This document shows, in pieces, positions 35,366-44,224 of a stretch of 50,612 nt of DNA; the first letter of the stretch is position 1; every line of letters starts with the position of its first letter. The DNA lies in contig JADZAP010000008.1 in assembly GCA_020852705.1 (NCBI GenBank), forward strand, positions 1 to 50,612, read 5' to 3'. A model generated the notes under the pieces. It ran no database searches. It was given only the letters and a program-made list of their open reading frames with translations, and was not told where the DNA came from. This stretch comes from Ignavibacteria bacterium (lineage in GTDB: Bacteria; Bacteroidota; Ignavibacteria; Tepidaquicellales; OLB5). The position numbers and the translations under genes were made by a program.

Positions 35366-37156
35366 TTGCCTAAACGAAAAGTATCTTCAAAAACTTCGGT
35401 AAAAAATTATAGTGTTTTAATACCAGAAAATAAGTATGCTGAATTTGCTTTACTTTTTATATTCCTTGTTCTTGTTTTCCTTGCCTCATCCTATAAAATA
35501 ACAGGTGATGATGATTTATTTTGGCATCTTGCTACCGGAAGGTATATCGTTAATAGTGGTTCTGTTCCGGATAAAGATGTTTTTGGACATATTACTTCTG
35601 GACAGGAATGGATACCGTTTGAATGGGGATGGGATGTATTAACATTCGGTTTATATAATCTTGGCGGATATAATGCTATTCTTATTTTTAGATCTCTTTC
35701 ATTCTGTTTTATTTTTTTTGTATTATACTTTTTAATGAAAAAGTTGAAAGTACCGCCTTTGTTGAGTATATTCTTACTTTTTGTACTTCTTATTTCAATT
35801 ATGGATAGACTTTCACCGCGACCTCACATACTTACTTACATTTATTTTGCGTTATTATTATACTTATTGCTGAATTTTAAATATGTTAATAGAGAGCTTT
35901 TCAAAAAGCGGCTGTATTTTATTCCTTTGATTTTTTTATTTTGGGCAAATTCACACATGGGTGTTCTTGCCGGTGGTTTGATATTGTTTGTTTTTACCAT
36001 CACAGAAACAATAATTTATTTTAAACCTGTATCTTTTTCCAATGAGATTAAGCCGCTTAACAATAGTGAAATAAAAATTCTCTGGATAATTTCTGTAATA
36101 TCAGCATTAATGCTGCTGGTCAATCCGCATTTTATAAATACTTATTTGTATGCTTATAACCACACTAAAATGAAATTGCTTGAAAGTGTGAATGAATGGC
36201 AAAATCCATTTGGTTCTAAAATAGATCTTGGATTTACTTTGAAACTATATAAAGTATTATTGTTTTCAGGGGTTTTTGTTCTGTATTATGCTTTTAAGAA
36301 AAAAGACCTTTACTTTGCATTAACGTTTATTGCGTTTGCTGTCTATTCTGTTAGAGCAGTAAGGTTTACTGTTGATTATAATATTATTATGATTGTATTT
36401 ATTGCAGTTTCTATTGCATACATATTATCGCGGATTAAAAACATAAATATTAAAAAAATATATTCCGGTGTTGCTTCAAAAGCTGTATTGGGATTATTTA
36501 TATTATATATAATCTCTCAGATTCCTTCAGGTAAGATTTATGAGCAGTTACAATACTACAGACCGTTTGGGTGGGGGATTGATCGAAGTTTTTTCCCTAT
36601 GGATTTAATTGAATTTATGAAACAAAATAATATTAAAGGAATTCCTTTTAATCATTTTGGAACCGGAGGTTTGCTTGTCTGGAACTTCCCGGGGGAAAAG
36701 AATTTTATTGACAGCCGGAATCTGAATGATGAAATATTCAATGAATATAATTCAATTTTAACTATGAAGCGTGGTTTTGAAAATAAACTTTTGGAAAGAA
36801 ATATAGATTATATTCTTTATCTTGATCCCGATCTTATTAGGAGACCAAATGATTTAAAAGGTGTAATTGTAAGTTATTTAAGCAGTAATCCTGATTGGAA
36901 ACTTGTGTATTGGGACGACCGTTCATTTTTGTTTTTGAAAAATATACCTAAATTTTCAGAAATAATCAGTAAGTATGAATATAAATATTTTAACCCATAT
37001 ACAGCTATATTCAATAAAAGCCTATTTGAAACTAATGTTCTGAAAAATAAGCAAGATGCTGAAAAAGAAATTAAAAGAAAACAGGATACTGAACCAGGAG
37101 GATATTTATTTCAATTTATGAATCAATCAGCTTCTAAAATTATAAATGATCAATGA
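35366..37156 (+). CDS. Polytopic membrane protein, possible glycosyltransferase
   Basis: A 596-residue protein with 10-12 predicted membrane helices. After helix 1 comes GDDDLFWHLATGRYI (acidic DDD loop, then WHLATG), a conserved segment in bacterial GT-C-like membrane proteins of unknown role. A soluble C-terminal region (about 400-596) contains the FNHFGTGGLLVWNFPGEKNFIDSR segment, with FPGEKNFIDSR typical of this family. Start TTG at 35366. Its stop codon TGA (37154-37156) directly abuts the stop of the convergent AI-2E family gene. Confidence 0.75.
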   Translation: MPKRKVSSKTSVKNYSVLIPENKYAEFALLFIFLVLVFLASSYKITGDDDLFWHLATGRYIVNSGSVPDKDVFGHITSGQEWIPFEWGWDVLTFGLYNLGGYNAILIFRSLSFCFIFFVLYFLMKKLKVPPLLSIFLLFVLLISIMDRLSPRPHILTYIYFALLLYLLLNFKYVNRELFKKRLYFIPLIFLFWANSHMGVLAGGLILFVFTITETIIYFKPVSFSNEIKPLNNSEIKILWIISVISALMLLVNPHFINTYLYAYNHTKMKLLESVNEWQNPFGSKIDLGFTLKLYKVLLFSGVFVLYYAFKKKDLYFALTFIAFAVYSVRAVRFTVDYNIIMIVFIAVSIAYILSRIKNINIKKIYSGVASKAVLGLFILYIISQIPSGKIYEQLQYYRPFGWGIDRSFFPMDLIEFMKQNNIKGIPFNHFGTGGLLVWNFPGEKNFIDSRNLNDEIFNEYNSILTMKRGFENKLLERNIDYILYLDPDLIRRPNDLKGVIVSYLSSNPDWKLVYWDDRSFLFLKNIPKFSEIISKYEYKYFNPYTAIFNKSLFETNVLKNKQDAEKEIKRKQDTEPGGYLFQFMNQSASKIINDQ

Positions 37157-38377
37157 TTAATCTATTGCTTTCACATCAGCTGATTTTCTAGAATTAAGCC
37201 ATTCCTTAAAAAACATTATTATTATCGACATTGCCGGAAGTGCTATTAACATTCCAATAAATCCAAAAAAATAAGAAAATACAAATAAAGAAAGTATCAG
37301 CAAGGCAGGATGTAAACCTAATCTGTTTCCAACTATTTTTGGAATTATAAATGAAGTTTCAAGCAGGTTTTGTGCCAAATACAAAACTATTACTAACGGG
37401 ACCTGAATTCCCGGGTCTCCGCTGAATAATGATACTATTACTGCAAGGGTAATTTCTACAAGTAATCCAAAATAAGGAATTATATTCAGAACAATTCCTA
37501 ATGCTCCTAAAAATACCGCAAACTTTATTCCGAGTATTGAAAGAAATATGTAAACTATTATGCCATGTATTACTGATACTATTAATTGCCCTCTTATAAA
37601 ACTTCCAAGTAAATTATCAATTTTTTGATAATAAATAATTACCTTCTCCCTGTTTTCTTTCGGGAAAAGGTCTTTTATCAAACTTTTAAGTTTATCAAAA
37701 TCTTTCATAATATAAAAAGTAAGAAAAGGTATAAGTATCAAATTAACTACCTGAGTGAGAATAACTGAAATTCCGGCAAGCAACCCTGATAGACCGGAAA
37801 GTAAAGAATTTAAAATGTTTTCAAGCTTTAATGGTAATTCTTGTGAAAGTTTGGCTTGAATATCATTTGTAGGTATTCCAAGTGATTTAAGTTTAGGTAT
37901 TAAAACTGAATTTATCCATAACTGAAGGTCACTTAATGCTTTGGGAAGTGATTTTATCAGTTCACTGAATTGTGATGCAATTGGGGGTGCAAAAATCAGA
38001 ATTGCTGCTGCTGTAATAAATAAAAATGCGGCAAGTATTATTGCGCTTGCTATTGTTCGTGTTATTTTTCCGCTTGTCATCTTTTCTACAAGCGGATTTA
38101 ATGTATATGAAATTAATAATGCTGCTATAAATGGTGCAAGTAAATTAGAAATGGAGTGCAGAAACCAGAGTGAAAATATTATTGAAGAAATTGAAATGAT
38201 TATTTTAATCAGTTTGCTTTTTCTGAAAGGTATTAATACAAACAAAATTACACCAAAAACAATAAATGGTGTATGAAAAAGACCGGTAACTGAAAATAAT
38301 ACACCAAAGAGCACTAATGCAGCTACTGAAACAATTATTTCATAAATCTTAATATTATTTGAATTATTATCGCTCAA
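37157..38377 (-). CDS. AI-2E family transporter (PerM/YdiK-like)
   Basis: A 406-residue inner-membrane protein with about eight helices. The family pattern is present: FLHSISNLLAPFIAALLISYTLNPLVE (LAPFIAALLISYTLNP near 74-89), an amphipathic middle region (SLPKALSDLQLWINS), and PFLTFYIMKDFDKLK, followed by GSFIRGQLIVSVIHG and IPYFGLLVE. The family is named for autoinducer-2 export, but many members have other or unknown substrates (for example Na+/H+). The start is TTG at 38377, 26 nt after dut. Confidence 0.88.
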   Translation of the reverse strand: MSDNNSNNIKIYEIIVSVAALVLFGVLFSVTGLFHTPFIVFGVILFVLIPFRKSKLIKIIISISSIIFSLWFLHSISNLLAPFIAALLISYTLNPLVEKMTSGKITRTIASAIILAAFLFITAAAILIFAPPIASQFSELIKSLPKALSDLQLWINSVLIPKLKSLGIPTNDIQAKLSQELPLKLENILNSLLSGLSGLLAGISVILTQVVNLILIPFLTFYIMKDFDKLKSLIKDLFPKENREKVIIYYQKIDNLLGSFIRGQLIVSVIHGIIVYIFLSILGIKFAVFLGALGIVLNIIPYFGLLVEITLAVIVSLFSGDPGIQVPLVIVLYLAQNLLETSFIIPKIVGNRLGLHPALLILSLFVFSYFFGFIGMLIALPAMSIIIMFFKEWLNSRKSADVKAID

Positions 38378-38403
38378 GTATTGTTTTATTTCAAAATGTT
38401 GTA

Positions 38404-38844
38404 TTACTTTCCAGTATGTCCAAAACCGCCTTCATTCCGATGCGTTTCTGATAATTCCTTAGTTTCTTCAAGTTCAGCTTTTTCAACTTTACAAATTACC
38501 ATTTGTGCAATTCGTTCACCAAATTTTACAGTAAAATTTTCTTTACCAAAATTTGTCAGTAATATCTTTAGTTCACCTCTGTAATCTGCATCAATGGTGC
38601 CTGGGGAGTTAATGATACCTATATTGTGTTTTATTGCTAATCCGCTTCTTGGTCTAATTTGTGCTTCATATCCAGTGGGAATTTCTAGTATCAGGTTTGT
38701 TGGAATTAACTCCGTAGTTTGGGGTTTGATATGAATTTCAGCTTTTGATGAAGATGTAATATCCATCCCCGATGCATGCTCTGTTGCATAATTAGGCAAT
38801 GGATTATTTAATGTAACATCTATCTTTTTAAACTTAATTTTCAA
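38404..38844 (-). CDS. dut: Deoxyuridine 5'-triphosphate nucleotidohydrolase
   Basis: A 146-residue trimeric-type dUTPase. It converts dUTP to dUMP and keeps uracil out of DNA. Motif 1 is ASGMDI (24-29), motif 2 RPRSGLA (near 64-70), motif 3 [11 protein letters not shown] (IDADYRGE with catalytic Asp), motif 4 GERIAQMV, and motif 5 EGGFGHTGK at the C-terminus, so all five are intact. The start is TTG at 38844, 17 nt beyond the terminator of the preceding gene; an internal promoter is not obvious. Confidence 0.96.
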   Translation of the reverse strand: MKIKFKKIDVTLNNPLPNYATEHASGMDITSSSKAEIHIKPQTTELIPTNLILEIPTGYEAQIRPRSGLAIKHNIGIINSPGTIDADYRGELKILLTNFGKENFTVKFGERIAQMVICKVEKAELEETKELSETHRNEGGFGHTGK

Positions 38845-38860
38845 CTTGCCTTTTATTAAA

Positions 38861-38889
38861 AAATAAGGCAGCCATTAGCTGCCTTATTT
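38861..38889 (-). terminator. Intrinsic terminator between DUF4190-like gene and dut
   Basis: 12-bp stem AAATAAGGCAGC/GCTGCCTTATTT with loop CATTA, followed on the minus strand by TTTTTTAAT. It ends the 39279-38905 gene and lies just before the dut start codon. Confidence 0.9.
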
Positions 38890-38904
38890 GATGTTTGAAT
38901 GTTA

Positions 38905-39279
38905 TTAATGACTAGTTGCTACTGCCAAAACAATTATTAGTATGTAACCAATTCCGCCGAGAACTGAAAGAACAACATTAATTATCCCTAACCACATACC
39001 AATTTTTGCAAATGTTCTTCCGGCTTCTGGTGATTCACCGCGATCAATTTTACTTAATTCTCCTTTACCCATTATCCATGCAACAATACCACCGATAAAC
39101 CAGCAGAATATATATGCTGCTATACCTGCAACAAGAGCAATTACTGCGTTTGTACTTGCGCCTCCGGCAGTATTCATTCCTGCCGATGGAGGCGGGGGAG
39201 GGGGTGGTGTTGACATACTTGGCGGGGGTGGTGGAGGTGGTGCTCCAAAATCTGACGGGTAATTCAAAAATTTGTTCAT
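38905..39279 (-). CDS. DUF4190-like protein with proline tracts
   Basis: A 124-residue protein. The N-terminal cytoplasmic segment contains two runs of seven prolines (about 14-20 and 25-31). Two membrane helices follow (about 47-67 and 95-118) flanking GKGELSKIDRGE, the layout of DUF4190 proteins, where the loop between helices carries a G-E-L-S/x motif and an Arg/Asp-rich part. The proline runs would require EF-P for translation. Its AGGAG box lies 9 nt before the ATG and a terminator follows the stop. Function unknown. Confidence 0.8.
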   Translation of the reverse strand: MNKFLNYPSDFGAPPPPPPPSMSTPPPPPPPSAGMNTAGGASTNAVIALVAGIAAYIFCWFIGGIVAWIMGKGELSKIDRGESPEAGRTFAKIGMWLGIINVVLSVLGGIGYILIIVLAVATSH

Positions 39280-39354
39280 TTGTTTTCTCCTGTAATTTTA
39301 AATCGTTTTGTGAAATATAATTTTAATTAATTAATTTACTCTGTAAAATAAAAA

Positions 39355-39384
39355 ACCGATTTCTATAAATCTATAGAAATCGGT
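39355..39384 (-). terminator. Intrinsic terminator of the two-component cluster
   Basis: A 13-bp perfect stem, ACCGATTTCTATA/TATAGAAATCGGT, with loop AATC. On the minus strand it is followed by TTTTTTATTTTA. It lies 28 nt after the stop of the last response regulator gene. Confidence 0.92.
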
Positions 39385-39411
39385 ATCATAATTAAATTTA
39401 TTAATCTGTTT

Positions 39412-39798
39412 TTAATGAGATGCATTTCTTACTTTTGCCTCAATTACCGATGGCAGCTGAGTTTTTATTGAGCTTTTTGCAATAAAACCATCAGCATTAA
39501 ATTCATCAGCTAATTCTTTATATACACTATCTTCATATAATGTAAGAATTATTACAGATTTTTCTGGCCATTTCTCTTTGATAGTTTTTGTTGCATCTAA
39601 ACCTGATTGGTTTGGCATGCTTAAATCCATTAATACCAAGTCAGGATTAAGTGATTCAGTCTTTTCTATTACATCAACCCCGTCAATTGCTTCACCTACA
39701 ATTTCTACTCCGGGCATTGCTTTTACGTACTGATTAAGCAGCTGACGAAAATTATCATTATCATCACAAAGAAGTATTTTTACGTTTCTGTTATCCAT
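39412..39798 (-). CDS. Single-domain response regulator
   Basis: A 128-residue CheY-like receiver domain with no output domain. Acidic pocket Asp12/Asp13, phosphorylation site Asp58 (LVLMDLSMP), Thr86 and Lys108 are all present, so phosphotransfer should work. It is about 45% alike to the neighbouring 39819 receiver by eye (PGVEIVGEAIDG vs PGVELVGEAVDG), so they look like tandem copies. Last in the cluster; the output is probably by binding a partner protein. A strong terminator follows. Confidence 0.92.
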   Translation of the reverse strand: MDNRNVKILLCDDNDNFRQLLNQYVKAMPGVEIVGEAIDGVDVIEKTESLNPDLVLMDLSMPNQSGLDATKTIKEKWPEKSVIILTLYEDSVYKELADEFNADGFIAKSSIKTQLPSVIEAKVRNASH

Positions 39799-39818
39799 TA
39801 ATATTGTATATTATAATT

Positions 39819-40226
39819 TTATCCGTTTTTTGATGCAAGCTTCTGTTGTGTTGCCTGTATTACTTCTAGAAGTTCTTTATGAATATCGTCGGAATTTTTC
39901 CCAATATATTTATCAACTCTGTAAACTTCTGCCAGTTTTCTGTATGACTGACCTTCATTTATTGATATCATAACAACTGTAACATCCGGGAATTTATCTT
40001 TTATAGCACTTAAAGCTTCTATACCGGATTTTTTCGGCATTATAATATCAAGAATAATCAGATCCGGATATGTTGCTTCAGCTTTTTTGATAGCATCTTC
40101 ACCGTCAACAGCCTCCCCAACTAACTCTACACCGGGAATTGAGCGTACATATTGTGCAAGTGCACTTAGGAAATCCGGATTATTATCTGCTATTAATACT
40201 CTTACTACTGGTACTTGAGCATTCAT
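39819..40226 (-). CDS. Single-domain response regulator
   Basis: A 135-residue receiver-only protein. The acidic residue of the first box is Asp14 (LIADNNPD); phosphoacceptor Asp60 (LIILDIIMP), Ser88 at the Thr/Ser switch position and Lys110 are conserved. Like its neighbour it lacks a DNA-binding or enzymatic output. It lies 20 nt before the 39798 gene and 45 nt after the LuxR-type regulator. The similarity of the two receivers, including the PGVE(L/I)VGEA(V/I)DG segment, suggests duplication. Confidence 0.92.
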   Translation of the reverse strand: MNAQVPVVRVLIADNNPDFLSALAQYVRSIPGVELVGEAVDGEDAIKKAEATYPDLIILDIIMPKKSGIEALSAIKDKFPDVTVVMISINEGQSYRKLAEVYRVDKYIGKNSDDIHKELLEVIQATQQKLASKNG

Positions 40227-40271
40227 TTTAACAGCCCTTTCTTTAACTTTTAAACCTGAATTTAAAGCTTT

Positions 40272-40934
40272 TTAATTTAGTGATATTAAACCTTTTTCAA
40301 TTGCATATCTTACCAATCCTGCTGTGTTTTTTATTGATAATTTATGCATTATATTTTTCCTGTGTGTATCCACAGTATTATAGCTGATGTAAAGTATATT
40401 GGCTATTTCCTGGTTAGAATATCCCGAGGCAATAAGCTTCAATATTTCAATCTCACGCTTTGTAAGCGGTACTTCTTTAAATCCATCATTTTTTTCTGTC
40501 TCTTTGGCAGTTCTAATGTAATTATCTATTATCAGTTTAGAAATATCTTTACTGAAGAAGTTGTCTCCTGATGCTACGGTTTTTACCGCATCCAGCAATT
40601 CTTCTTTATCTGTATTTTTCAGAATAAATCCTTTAGCTCCGGAACGAATTATTTGGTTTAGATATTCCTGATTATCGTGCATTGTTAAGATTAAAATACG
40701 TGCATCAGGATCTTTTTCTTTAATAACTCTGGTTGCTTCTATTCCGTTCATTCCCGGCATTGATATATCCATTATAACTAAGTCTGGTTTTAAAGAAGAA
40801 TACATTTTAACTGCATCTTCACCGTTTCCGGCTTCGCCAGCTATTGAAATGCTTTCAAGGCTGGTAAGTATATTCCTTAAACCGTCTCTCACAACTTCGT
40901 GGTCATCAACAATTAAAATTTTAGTGGTTTTCAT
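40272..40934 (-). CDS. NarL/LuxR-family response regulator
   Basis: A 220-residue transcription factor with a receiver domain (1-125; Asp10, Asp11, phosphoacceptor Asp56 in LVIMDISMP, Thr near 83, Lys near 105) and a C-terminal LuxR-type helix-turn-helix (about 155-215; PLTKREIEILKLIASGYSN). It is the only DNA-binding member of this cluster. The likely kinase partner is the HisKA_3 hybrid encoded 44 nt upstream, since HisKA_3 kinases typically pair with NarL regulators. Confidence 0.95.
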   Translation of the reverse strand: MKTTKILIVDDHEVVRDGLRNILTSLESISIAGEAGNGEDAVKMYSSLKPDLVIMDISMPGMNGIEATRVIKEKDPDARILILTMHDNQEYLNQIIRSGAKGFILKNTDKEELLDAVKTVASGDNFFSKDISKLIIDNYIRTAKETEKNDGFKEVPLTKREIEILKLIASGYSNQEIANILYISYNTVDTHRKNIMHKLSIKNTAGLVRYAIEKGLISLN

Positions 40935-40978
40935 TTTAAACTGTATTTATCTTATTGATATTTTTTTTATTGCTAAAT

Positions 40979-42058
40979 TTAAATATGATTATTACTGAAA
41001 AAATCTAAGTTTATTTCTAAAAGAAGCTCTGTTCCGTTTCCCGGACTGGATGTTATCTCTACTTTGCCTCCAACAAGTTCTGCTCTTTCTTTCATGTTAA
41101 GAAGGCCAAATCCGCCTCCGGCTTTCTTTGTCTTTGTGATATTTTCTGTATCAAATCCCTTGCCGTTATCTTTTACCCTTACAAATACTTGCTTTTCATT
41201 TCTTTGAAGATCTAAAGATACTTCTGTTGCTTCGGCATATTTACTGATATTGTTAAATGATTCCTGAATAATCCTGTAAATTGCTATTTCTATTTTCGGG
41301 TCTATGCGCTCAAGAGTAGGGGATACTTGAAATTTTACTTTTATACCCGTGATCTTAGAAAATTCCTGACATAAAATTCTTAATGCCGGTATTAATCCAA
41401 AATCGTCTAATGTCGTGGGCCTAAGGTCATGTGCAATCCTTCTTGCTTCAACTATTGCTTTACTGATAATAGAATCTACCTGTTTAATTATTTCATTGCT
41501 GCGCTCTTTATTATTTGAATTTGCAATATCTATCATTCCAAAATTTAGTTTTGCAGCACTTAAAAGCTGTCCCAAACCGTCATGTAGTTCCCGGGATATT
41601 CTCCTTCTCTCATTTTCCTGTGCTTCAATAATTGAAAGTGCCCTTATACGCTGCTCTAACAGCTTTTGATGATCTTCTTCGGCACGCTTTCTTTCTATTG
41701 AATAGCGGATTGATCTTAATAGAAGTTCACTTTCAACTTTGTCTTTTACCAGGTAGTCTTGAGCTCCCATTTTAACTGCATTTATTGCAGTTGTTTCATC
41801 ATTTAATCCCGTTAATATTATTATAGGTATGTTTGGGATTATACTGAATATCTGCTCAACACTTGCTAAACCTTCACTATCTGGAAGGTTCAAATCAAGC
41901 AAAACTACATCAATAAATTCATTCTCAAGTATTTCTAAACCTTTTTGAAGTCTGTCTGCTAATTGAAAGCTATATTCAATATTCTTCAGATCTGAGAGGT
42001 ATTCTTTAATTAACCTTGCATCGCCCGGGTTATCCTCTATTAATAAGATCTTTATCAA
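40979..42058 (-). CDS. Receiver plus HisKA_3 histidine kinase hybrid
   Basis: A 359-residue soluble protein: N-terminal receiver (Asp9 region, phosphoacceptor Asp55 in VVLLDLNLP), linker helix, a HisKA_3 dimerisation domain with RRRISRELHDGLGQ (His159) and a C-terminal HATPase_c domain (DNGKGFD, GGGFGLLNMKERA). With no membrane helix and the receiver first, it is likely regulated by phosphorylation from another kinase. The gene starts with TTG one nucleotide after the stop of the HK gene at 42060-42818. Probable cognate output is the NarL-type regulator. Confidence 0.94.
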   Translation of the reverse strand: MIKILLIEDNPGDARLIKEYLSDLKNIEYSFQLADRLQKGLEILENEFIDVVLLDLNLPDSEGLASVEQIFSIIPNIPIIILTGLNDETTAINAVKMGAQDYLVKDKVESELLLRSIRYSIERKRAEEDHQKLLEQRIRALSIIEAQENERRRISRELHDGLGQLLSAAKLNFGMIDIANSNNKERSNEIIKQVDSIISKAIVEARRIAHDLRPTTLDDFGLIPALRILCQEFSKITGIKVKFQVSPTLERIDPKIEIAIYRIIQESFNNISKYAEATEVSLDLQRNEKQVFVRVKDNGKGFDTENITKTKKAGGGFGLLNMKERAELVGGKVEITSSPGNGTELLLEINLDFFSNNHI

Positions 42059-42059
42059 A

Positions 42060-42818
42060 TTATTCTCTAATTTCTTTTTTAATTGTTACAAGGAACCTTG
42101 AACCTTTATTTAGCTCTGAATCAATTCTTATATCACCGTTATGTATACTTGCTATTTTCTCACACACTGCAAGCCCTATTCCCGAGCCCGGGTAATCTGT
42201 ATGTCTGTGCAGTTTCTGAAAAATACCAAAAATCTTACCATGATATTCTTTTTCTATTCCAATGCCGTTATCGCTGATCTTAAGTTCCCATTTGTCATTA
42301 AGCTCTGTAACATTTATTTCCACTTTTGGATTTGAATTGCTATTAAACTTTATGGAATTATCTGTTAAACTATAAAGCAGTTTAATTAAAAGCTGTTTAT
42401 CTGCATTTAATCCCTCAGTACTGCCTTGTTTTAATGTTAAGCAATTTTCCATTCCAGGATGTTTTTCTGCAATCTGTTTTTTCACTCTCTCAAATATTTC
42501 TTGCATTAAAAGATCTTCTCTCTTGAAATTCAGCCGTCCAATCCTTGAATAAGTTAAAAGATCATCCATCATTTTCTTTAGTCTGTTCGACCCGTCAACC
42601 GCAAAGGAAATATATTCTTTTGCATTTTCATCAAGTTTATCACTGTACCGTTTGTTAAGTAACTGTACATAGCTTGTTATCATTCTTAACGGTTCCTGTA
42701 AATCGTGCGATATTATATAAGTAAGCTCATCTAAATCAATTTGCTTTACATTCACTGTTTCTGAATCTGTGCTCAAACCTCTTTGACTGCCTGTATCCTT
42801 TCCTGATTCTCCATTCAA
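42060..42818 (-). CDS. Soluble HisKA histidine kinase
   Basis: A 252-residue kinase with only a short polar N-terminus (about 1-28), a HisKA domain (SHDLQEPLRMITSYVQ, His38) and HATPase_c with boxes NSIKFN (N), DNGIGIEKEY (G1) and GSGIGLAVCEK (G2). It has no sensor domain and no membrane helix, resembling the kinase cores of phytochrome-like or PAS kinases. The start is TTG at 42818, 83 nt after the motor operon, from which it is separated by a hairpin. It probably receives its signal from a partner protein. Confidence 0.9.
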   Translation of the reverse strand: MNGESGKDTGSQRGLSTDSETVNVKQIDLDELTYIISHDLQEPLRMITSYVQLLNKRYSDKLDENAKEYISFAVDGSNRLKKMMDDLLTYSRIGRLNFKREDLLMQEIFERVKKQIAEKHPGMENCLTLKQGSTEGLNADKQLLIKLLYSLTDNSIKFNSNSNPKVEINVTELNDKWELKISDNGIGIEKEYHGKIFGIFQKLHRHTDYPGSGIGLAVCEKIASIHNGDIRIDSELNKGSRFLVTIKKEIRE

Positions 42819-42830
42819 ATAATTAAATAT

Positions 42831-42862
42831 TATCCTGCTGCTATATTGCAGGCAGCAGGATA
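42831..42862 (-). terminator. Hairpin between the envelope operon and HK genes
   Basis: Stem TATCCTGCTG/CAGCAGGATA closing an internal loop. The minus-strand side continues ATATTTAATTATTTG without a real T-run, so it is at best a weak terminator; it may leave partial read-through from the envelope operon into the signalling genes. Confidence 0.45.
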
Positions 42863-42901
42863 AATTGATTAATTAACATGTTGATTTGTAACAGAGCATA
42901 A

Positions 42902-44224
42902 TTATTTCTTTTCTCTTTCGTCAAAGAAGTCACCAAGTTTAAATCTGAAATTGACAAAAGCTGAAAGTAATCCAAATCTGTTGTTATCTAATTTAGATAG
43001 TCTGATTGACGGTCCAACTGCAAATGAGTTTAATGCAAAACCTTCTGCAATATTAGATACCATGATCTCAACTAACAGCTGGAAGTTCCTGATCTTTTTT
43101 AATGTTGCATTTACCCTGAAGTCAAATACTGAACCTACTAATCTTGATTCACGGGTGAAAAGACCAATATTCATTTCATTCATATAATATGCCGCATATA
43201 CTTGTGTTCTTGTTGAACCAAACATCCTGAAAGGATATCTGAATTCTGCTATTAGGTTTGAACCTGTTACTAAGTTATTAGGCATCTGCTGTCCTGTTAC
43301 CTTGTTTTGGAAGGTATATAATGGAGGACCGCCTCCGGGAACTACACCGGTTTCTTTTATTTCACTGTATACACCTACTTCAAGAAAGTTACCAAGTGGA
43401 ATTGTGTATGTAAGTTTTATACCTCTTGGGGGCATAAAAATTGCATTATACTGCTTCCATGGTTTATTTTCAGTACTATCTGAACCAAGGTCATGGGTAT
43501 TCAACTCTCTAATGCGAGTAACATAAGATATATTAACACCAAGCATATTAAATCCTGCACTCACTTCATCACTTTCAAATGGACCTGAGTATTTACTGCC
43601 CATACCAAATGTGAAACCAATTGATCTTTTTACTGGAATACCAAGTGCCTCCCAGCCGAATACTGTAAAGTATGGATTGATGTATGCTGTAGTATTTCTT
43701 ATAGCTCTTTCTCTTTTTGGAGGAGCAACAAATTCCTTTATTTTAATTTGTCTTATAACATCTAAAAATACTGATGCATAGTCAAGTTTTTTCTGGTTTA
43801 AATTTTCCTTGTTTGTATTAGCCCAGTTTATTAAACCATCCCGAACCCGCTGAGATAATTGTGACCATGCGTATCTCATTGCACTTGGATCAGATTCATC
43901 GCCAAGTACTACAAATTGGTTCTGTTCATTTGGATCACTTATATTTACGGTAATGGTATAGGACTCCATTTTGGGGTCAATTCCCATATCGTCCTGTGCT
44001 AAAATAAAGATGGAATCATCTTCTGCTCTTGCAAGTATCCTGAAATATTTCCATGTCCTTGGATTATTAGGATCTTCCTGCTGTGCAAAAGAATCCTGTG
44101 TCTGGATAAATAGCGAACATAATAACACTGCTATAAACCCCAGGATACTGAAATTTGCTCTGTTTTTCATTTTTGTGGTGATTTGATTAATATTATTTAA
44201 TTTCATTTTTGTCATTTTTACCAT
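42902..44224 (-). CDS. Predicted outer-membrane protein of the motor-like operon
   Basis: Up to 440 residues. A signal peptide is best explained by a start at Met19 (ATG at 44170): MKNRANFSILGF..., hydrophobic core to about 45, ending SFAQQ. The ATG at 44224 overlaps the upstream gene by 7 nt and would add 18 polar residues. After a soluble N-terminal region (about 50-180) come many amphipathic strands to a terminal FVNFRFKLGDFF, as in a beta-barrel. I recognise no family; it is not alike to GldN/PorN by eye. It probably supplies the outer-membrane part of the system encoded with 44218 and 45163. Confidence 0.7.
   Translation of the reverse strand: MVKMTKMKLNNINQITTKMKNRANFSILGFIAVLLCSLFIQTQDSFAQQEDPNNPRTWKYFRILARAEDDSIFILAQDDMGIDPKMESYTITVNISDPNEQNQFVVLGDESDPSAMRYAWSQLSQRVRDGLINWANTNKENLNQKKLDYASVFLDVIRQIKIKEFVAPPKRERAIRNTTAYINPYFTVFGWEALGIPVKRSIGFTFGMGSKYSGPFESDEVSAGFNMLGVNISYVTRIRELNTHDLGSDSTENKPWKQYNAIFMPPRGIKLTYTIPLGNFLEVGVYSEIKETGVVPGGGPPLYTFQNKVTGQQMPNNLVTGSNLIAEFRYPFRMFGSTRTQVYAAYYMNEMNIGLFTRESRLVGSVFDFRVNATLKKIRNFQLLVEIMVSNIAEGFALNSFAVGPSIRLSKLDNNRFGLLSAFVNFRFKLGDFFDEREKK

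Noticed and set aside
42902-44224. GldN/PorN assignment for the third motor-operon gene
   Set aside because: Its C-terminal half has beta-barrel-like strands and I see none of the GldN sequence blocks, so I left it as an unknown outer-membrane protein.
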